Source: Bacillota bacterium
GTDB lineage: Bacteria > Bacillota > Clostridia > Peptostreptococcales > Anaerovoracaceae
Assembly (NCBI GenBank): GCA_021769295.1
Contig: JAETTD010000018.1
Coordinates: 1-52,280, forward strand
Length of the DNA stretch: 52,280 nt
Reading direction: 5' to 3'
A program made the translations under genes and the position numbers. Below the pieces are notes generated by a model that saw only the letters and a program-made list of their open reading frames with translations, had not been told where the DNA came from and made no database searches. Position 1 is the first letter of the stretch. Each line of letters opens with the position of its first letter. This document shows positions 48,834-52,280 of this stretch, one piece after another.

Positions 48834-49379
48834 ATGAGCAAAAAAATCGTTGTAATTACCGGAAGTCCCCGTAAAGGCGGAAACAGTTTTGCTATGACAG
48901 ATGCATTTATCAAGGCGGCGGAAGCAAAAGGCCACACGGTTACCCGTTTCGATGCCGCTATGAAGGAGGTCGGCGGCTGTCGTGCCTGCGAAACCTGTTT
49001 TAAGACGGGAAAGGCCTGCTCTTTTGATGACGACTTCAATACCATTGCTCCGGCTATTTTAGAAGCCGACGCTGTAGTATTTACCACGCCGGTTTACTGG
49101 TATTCCATTCCCGCACAGATTAAGGGCGTGATTGACAGACTGTTCAGCTTCGTGGTAGGCGGAAAGGATATAGCAGGTAAGGAATGTGCGATCATTGCCT
49201 GCTGTGAGGAAGAAGATATGTCCGTACTGGACGGCGTCCGCATACCTATTGAGCGTTCCGCTGCCCTTATGAAATGGAAAATGGTCGGAGAAGTTTTGGT
49301 GCCGGGCGTCTTAAATGTTGGTGACATCGAAAAGACCGACGGATGTAAACAGGCCGCAGCTCTTGCAGATAAATTTTAA
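48834..49379 (+). CDS. Flavodoxin-like NAD(P)H-dependent oxidoreductase
   Basis: The 181-residue protein has the FMN phosphate loop GSPRKGGNS (residues 10-18) and TPVYWYSIPAQIKGVIDR. The segment CRACETCFKTGKAC has a cysteine spacing like iron-sulfur flavoproteins. It probably reduces quinones, nitro compounds or FMN. It starts 125 bp from the divergent HxlR gene, its likely regulator. Confidence 0.88.
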   Translation: MSKKIVVITGSPRKGGNSFAMTDAFIKAAEAKGHTVTRFDAAMKEVGGCRACETCFKTGKACSFDDDFNTIAPAILEADAVVFTTPVYWYSIPAQIKGVIDRLFSFVVGGKDIAGKECAIIACCEEEDMSVLDGVRIPIERSAALMKWKMVGEVLVPGVLNVGDIEKTDGCKQAAALADKF

Positions 49380-49396
49380 AAAAGGAGTGCTTAAAT

Positions 49397-49948
49397 ATGT
49401 CTAAGAAAATCGTAATATTAAACGGAAGCCCCCGCAAAAACGGTAATACCTCTGCGCTGGTGAAAAAATTTACTCAAGGGGCCGAAAGCGCCGGCAATAC
49501 GGTTACGGAATTTTTCCTTGATAAGATGAACATAAACGGATGTAAAGGATGCTTTGGAGGTCATAGCAGCAAGGCTTGCCCATGCGTGCAAAAGGATGGT
49601 ATGGCAGAGATTTATCCCGCTGTCAGGGAGTGCGATGTAATCGTGCTCGCTTCTCCGCTGTACTATTGGAATATGAGCGGTCAGCTCAGAACAGCGGTTG
49701 ACCGTCTGTTTGCCTTGGAGGAAGGCGACGGCAATCTTCTCCGCGGACATGACAGAGCCTGCGCATTGCTCATGGCGGCGGAAGGACACGGCTTTGAAGA
49801 TGTACTGCTTTACTATGAACATCTTATGGAGCACCTGCAATGGAAAAATCTCGGTCACGTCCTTGCAGGAGGCAACGGCGATGTGGGCGATATTGCAGGA
49901 AAACCCGAACTTGAACAGGCTTATGAGCTTGGAAAATCCATTAAGTAA
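49397..49948 (+). CDS. Second flavodoxin-like NAD(P)H-dependent oxidoreductase
   Basis: The 183-residue paralogue of the preceding gene has GSPRKNGNTS at residues 10-19, CKGCFGGHSSKACPC and SPLYYWNMSGQLRTAVDR. It lies 17 bp downstream with AAAGGAG, so the two form an operon. The two are similar in layout but clearly diverged, suggesting different electron acceptors. Confidence 0.88.
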   Translation: MSKKIVILNGSPRKNGNTSALVKKFTQGAESAGNTVTEFFLDKMNINGCKGCFGGHSSKACPCVQKDGMAEIYPAVRECDVIVLASPLYYWNMSGQLRTAVDRLFALEEGDGNLLRGHDRACALLMAAEGHGFEDVLLYYEHLMEHLQWKNLGHVLAGGNGDVGDIAGKPELEQAYELGKSIK

Positions 49949-49953
49949 ATCTC

Positions 49954-49979
49954 AAAATCCCGCATCGCTGCGGGATTTT
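49954..49979. terminator. Bidirectional terminator between convergent genes
   Basis: AAAATCCCGCA and TGCGGGATTTT form an 11-bp stem around TCGC, with T/A runs on both sides. The same AAATCCCGCA core forms the terminator at 52031-52059. Confidence 0.8.
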
Positions 49980-50027
49980 AAAATATAGCGGGGCATGCCG
50001 TGCTGTCTTTACAAATGCCCGCTCGCC

Positions 50028-50591
50028 CTACCATAGTCCGTACTTTTCGTTATCCACATATCCGTTTTCTCTCAGTTCTTCAAGATACCTTATGGCCGTA
50101 TCTGCCTCCCAGACATTTCCTGCCAGCATTACAAGCGGAATATGTAAATCCTGAAAATGGGCGTATGGGACATCAAACAGTTGATTTTCAACCTCATCTG
50201 CGCAGCGCTCCAGCAAATCTTCCTTTAAGATTACTTCATATGCAAAATCCAAACGCTCCCTATCCACCCAAAATCTTCCCAGCGCAGCACCTCGGTACAG
50301 ATGATGATTGGCCACATTAGACAGATAAATAAACGAACCGATATTTTCCCTCTTGATTATAACCGGAGACGGAAAAATAAGCATACGCACTTCTGCTCCC
50401 TTGGCGTATACCGCCATTTGAAGCTGTAAGGGCGGAGCAACGAGACTGCGCATTTCCATAAAGAGATGCCAGTCCTCTCTCATTATTGACACTACGTTGC
50501 CTGCACGCTCCGGCTTTATCATTTCTAACCCAAATGCCTTTGCTTTCCGGGAGATTATCTTATCAAGCAGAATCTTATTTTCGTTTTTCAT
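50028..50591 (-). CDS. Conserved hypothetical protein
   Basis: The 187-residue soluble mixed alpha/beta protein was not recognised. It contains LQMAVYAKGAEVRMLIFPSP and HHLYRGAALGRFWVDRERLD, the sort of small-domain sequence seen in YbjN-like or type III chaperone-like folds, but that is a weak guess. RBS is GACAGGAGG. It starts 15 bp after the neighbouring hypothetical gene and is probably in the same operon. Confidence 0.75.
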   Translation of the reverse strand: MKNENKILLDKIISRKAKAFGLEMIKPERAGNVVSIMREDWHLFMEMRSLVAPPLQLQMAVYAKGAEVRMLIFPSPVIIKRENIGSFIYLSNVANHHLYRGAALGRFWVDRERLDFAYEVILKEDLLERCADEVENQLFDVPYAHFQDLHIPLVMLAGNVWEADTAIRYLEELRENGYVDNEKYGLW

Positions 50592-50606
50592 ATTGAGTTC
50601 CTCCTG

Positions 50607-51314
50607 TCATACGGTTTTCGAAGTTTCCAAAAGCCTTTTGCGTTCCTCCAGAATATCGATGTAATTATCCAATAATATTTCCAGCTTTATATCCGCCGGG
50701 GCATGGCAAGTCGGGCTTCCGGTTCCGGCTAAATCTCTCACATTTTCTTTCGTAATTTTGCCGTCTTTAAAAAAAGGCTGCAAAGACTCCTTATCAATCC
50801 ACTCCCTTAAAAAGTCATTGTCTTCTCTATCGAATGCGTCGTATAGAAAAGCCGGAAGATAGTCAAAGTACGGATAGCTTCCCCTTTTTAAATTCCAATA
50901 ACGATAAGGCAAAATCATTACATTGCACCTCTCACAGCCTATGGCGAACAAACGTGATAATTTAACGCCTATTTCGCTTTCAAAGTCTATATATGCCTCA
51001 ATATTCTTTATTAAATCCTGCAAAAATCCCTTGCAGTTTTTTAATCCACGTTTCTTTGGCTTTAAAACGGCGTACTCGTAATCCTTCCACTGCCTCCAGT
51101 TTTGCCATTTACCGAACCGCTCCTTTTCAAAGAAGCTCAGCGTATATCTGAGGGGAAGCCATAAGCTGAATATGGTATCGGCATATAAATTTCCTCCTGT
51201 CAAGATACAATCCATATCGTGAGTTTTGCGGTATTCATCTCCTATTCCGTCGTAATCTCTCCAATATTCAATTTTTTTTATTATCGGCTCAGCCAAAGGA
51301 TTTTGTTTTTTCAT
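50607..51314 (-). CDS. Conserved hypothetical protein, cytosolic
   Basis: The 235-residue protein is rich in aromatic residues (YWRDYDGIGDEYRKTHDMDC; LYADTIFSLWLPLRYTLSFF; RCNVMILPYRYWNLKRGSYP). It has no signal peptide. I recall DUF-type families with this TGGNLYADTIFSLW block, but cannot name a function. The ATG at 51314 has AAAGGGGAAAGG in front; the upstream ATG (51329) precedes that Shine-Dalgarno. It heads a two-gene operon. Confidence 0.75.
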   Translation of the reverse strand: MKKQNPLAEPIIKKIEYWRDYDGIGDEYRKTHDMDCILTGGNLYADTIFSLWLPLRYTLSFFEKERFGKWQNWRQWKDYEYAVLKPKKRGLKNCKGFLQDLIKNIEAYIDFESEIGVKLSRLFAIGCERCNVMILPYRYWNLKRGSYPYFDYLPAFLYDAFDREDNDFLREWIDKESLQPFFKDGKITKENVRDLAGTGSPTCHAPADIKLEILLDNYIDILEERKRLLETSKTV

Positions 51315-51428
51315 CCTTTCCCCTTTCATTTATTTCACTGGTGTGAAATATTTTGTTATTTATTATGGACTAAGTATACCGCTTTTGCCATATAGCGTCA
51401 AGTGTTTTCTCACATAATAATTTTGTTA

Positions 51429-51457
51429 TTGTATTTATTTCTATATAGTGTTACAAT
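51429..51457 (+). promoter_or_regulatory. Sigma-A promoter of the gene at 51493
   Basis: TTGTAT (51429-51434) and TACAAT (51452-51457) are spaced 17 bp, 35 bp before the start codon. Confidence 0.65.
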
Positions 51458-51492
51458 GTTTTCAGGTAAAATATAAAAACAGGAGAATATCT

Positions 51493-51990
51493 ATGTATAT
51501 ATATGATTTAAGTGTCGCTATGGCAAAACAAGAATTGCCGTTAGACGATTCATTAGTAAATGCAATTAAAGAGGCCATTGAAATTTCCAATAGGTCCTTT
51601 TCCGCTGTACGTTATGGCAGAAGGCTGAAATATATCGGCAAAATCGATGATTATCATTTACACATACGAATGGAATCAAAAGAATATGTAAATGCTTCCC
51701 GTTCCTTGTCCGGCTTAGCAAGGGCTCTGGTAAAAAATGAGCAGAGCAAAAACAGCACATTGCTGGAAAAATATATATATAACAGTTCCGTGTTTAATAC
51801 TCACCCTATTTCCGTTTTAGAAGATGCCGTTTCCCATATTTCCGATTGCCAGATGATGCAAGAACTTATTTCTATGGTCTTTAATCAGGCAACAATGAAC
51901 AATCGTGATAAGAAACTTTCTCGGGAATATACGGAAAAAATTCGCAAAATTGTGATAGAATACATCAACCAAAAGACTTATACAAAATAA
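51493..51990 (+). CDS. Hypothetical protein, helical
   Basis: The 165-residue protein starts at ATG 51493 behind AGGAGAATATCT; the frame can be extended to 51448 but that ATG overlaps the promoter. It is predicted mostly helical with a mixed N-terminal half (AVRYGRRLKYIGKIDDYHLH). No family is recognised and no membrane or signal segment is seen. Confidence 0.7.
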   Translation: MYIYDLSVAMAKQELPLDDSLVNAIKEAIEISNRSFSAVRYGRRLKYIGKIDDYHLHIRMESKEYVNASRSLSGLARALVKNEQSKNSTLLEKYIYNSSVFNTHPISVLEDAVSHISDCQMMQELISMVFNQATMNNRDKKLSREYTEKIRKIVIEYINQKTYTK

Positions 51991-52030
51991 ATGAGCCTAT
52001 GTTTTCAAAGAGATCGCGATGTCTAAATGA

Positions 52031-52059
52031 AAATCCCGCATTATTATAATGCGGGATTT
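52031..52059. terminator. Hairpin terminator after 51990
   Basis: AAATCCCGCATTA and its exact complement form a 13-bp stem around a 3-nt loop, 40 bp after the stop. It probably serves both this gene and the convergent gene at the right edge. The rest of 52060-52173 holds nothing I recognise. Confidence 0.65.
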
Positions 52060-52173
52060 CCAATGCACATATTAAATTAATTTACATCATATTACATCAA
52101 AAATGAATATAATGCGGAAAGCTTAGATAACATATTATGAATGTTTAATAGTTTATAATGTTTATGTACAGCT

Positions 52174-52280
52174 CTATTTAGCTGCCTTTTTTGCTTTCTT
52201 TGCTTCTACGTCTGCTAAGTAGTACTTACCAGGAGTGTTGAAGTATTCTTTCTGTAATTCTGCTACCTGCGGTACCAGTA
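52174..52280 (-). CDS. C-terminal end of a gene cut by the right edge
   Basis: The last 34 codons are present, ending in TAG at 52174. They read LVPQVAELQKEYFNT, then PGKYYLADVEAKKAKKAAK. The Ala/Lys tail and the codon choice suggest a well-expressed cytosolic enzyme. The family cannot be named from this piece. Confidence 0.6.
   Translation of the reverse strand, partial: LVPQVAELQKEYFNTPGKYYLADVEAKKAKKAAK

Overview
The window looks like a chromosomal segment of a spore-forming, probably amino-acid-fermenting anaerobe of the class Clostridia. Direct support: adjacent spoIIGA-sigE-sigG, a separate sigK, a Spo0A-like box before spoIIGA, and a DUF1540 protein. A sigma-54 activator with a lysine-fermentation-enzyme-like sensor domain and a GGGtGRT/NifU-like pair fit a gut or oral Clostridium-type organism. 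Placement near Anaerovoracaceae/Family XIII is my inference.

Layout. (1) 1-11.2 kb, housekeeping: a gene start at the left edge (perhaps an IS256-type transposase), then the elongasome operon radC-mreB-mreC-mreD-mrdA-minD on the minus strand, a DUF1540 gene and sigK on the plus strand, then pbp, cmk, nrdR and a PRC-barrel gene on the minus strand. (2) 11.8-17.7 kb: a BmpA-type nucleoside ABC transporter with a lipoprotein peptidyl-prolyl isomerase at its 3' end. (3) 17.9-26.9 kb, accessory: an orphan ImmA/IrrE-like gene, two kinds of non-coding hairpin repeat, and a compact sortase-pilus locus beside a tyrosine recombinase that lacks its first catalytic arginine. (4) 27.2-37.8 kb, core genes: the GGGtGRT pair, the sporulation sigma cluster, DUF3343, dacF, deoA, deoB, a metallophosphoesterase and rmuC. 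(5) 38.2-42.9 kb: tRNA-Ser(CGA), a long composite repeat, and an NhaC-type carrier with a sigma-54 promoter, divergent from a sigma-54 activator. (6) 43-52.3 kb, accessory: a GH5 lipoprotein, a GNAT gene, two Fic genes, an HxlR regulator with two flavodoxin-like reductases, and several unrecognised genes.

How genes work together. The mre/mrdA/minD genes, the second PBP and DacF serve cell shape, septation and cortex or wall synthesis. BmpA-type nucleoside uptake and DeoA/DeoB form a nucleoside salvage route. The activator at 40.8 kb has an N-terminal 360 residues resembling 3,5-diaminohexanoate dehydrogenase of lysine fermentation. It faces a carrier gene with a clear -24/-12 promoter and an upstream palindrome, so a substrate-sensing circuit controlling amino-acid exchange is likely.

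The most unusual non-coding features are a family of 36-bp palindromic modules with fixed 46-bp and 17-bp spacers at three loci, two sequence-unrelated hairpin arrays that both repeat every 62 bp, and terminator-like hairpins whose 3' arm contains the next gene's Shine-Dalgarno sequence.
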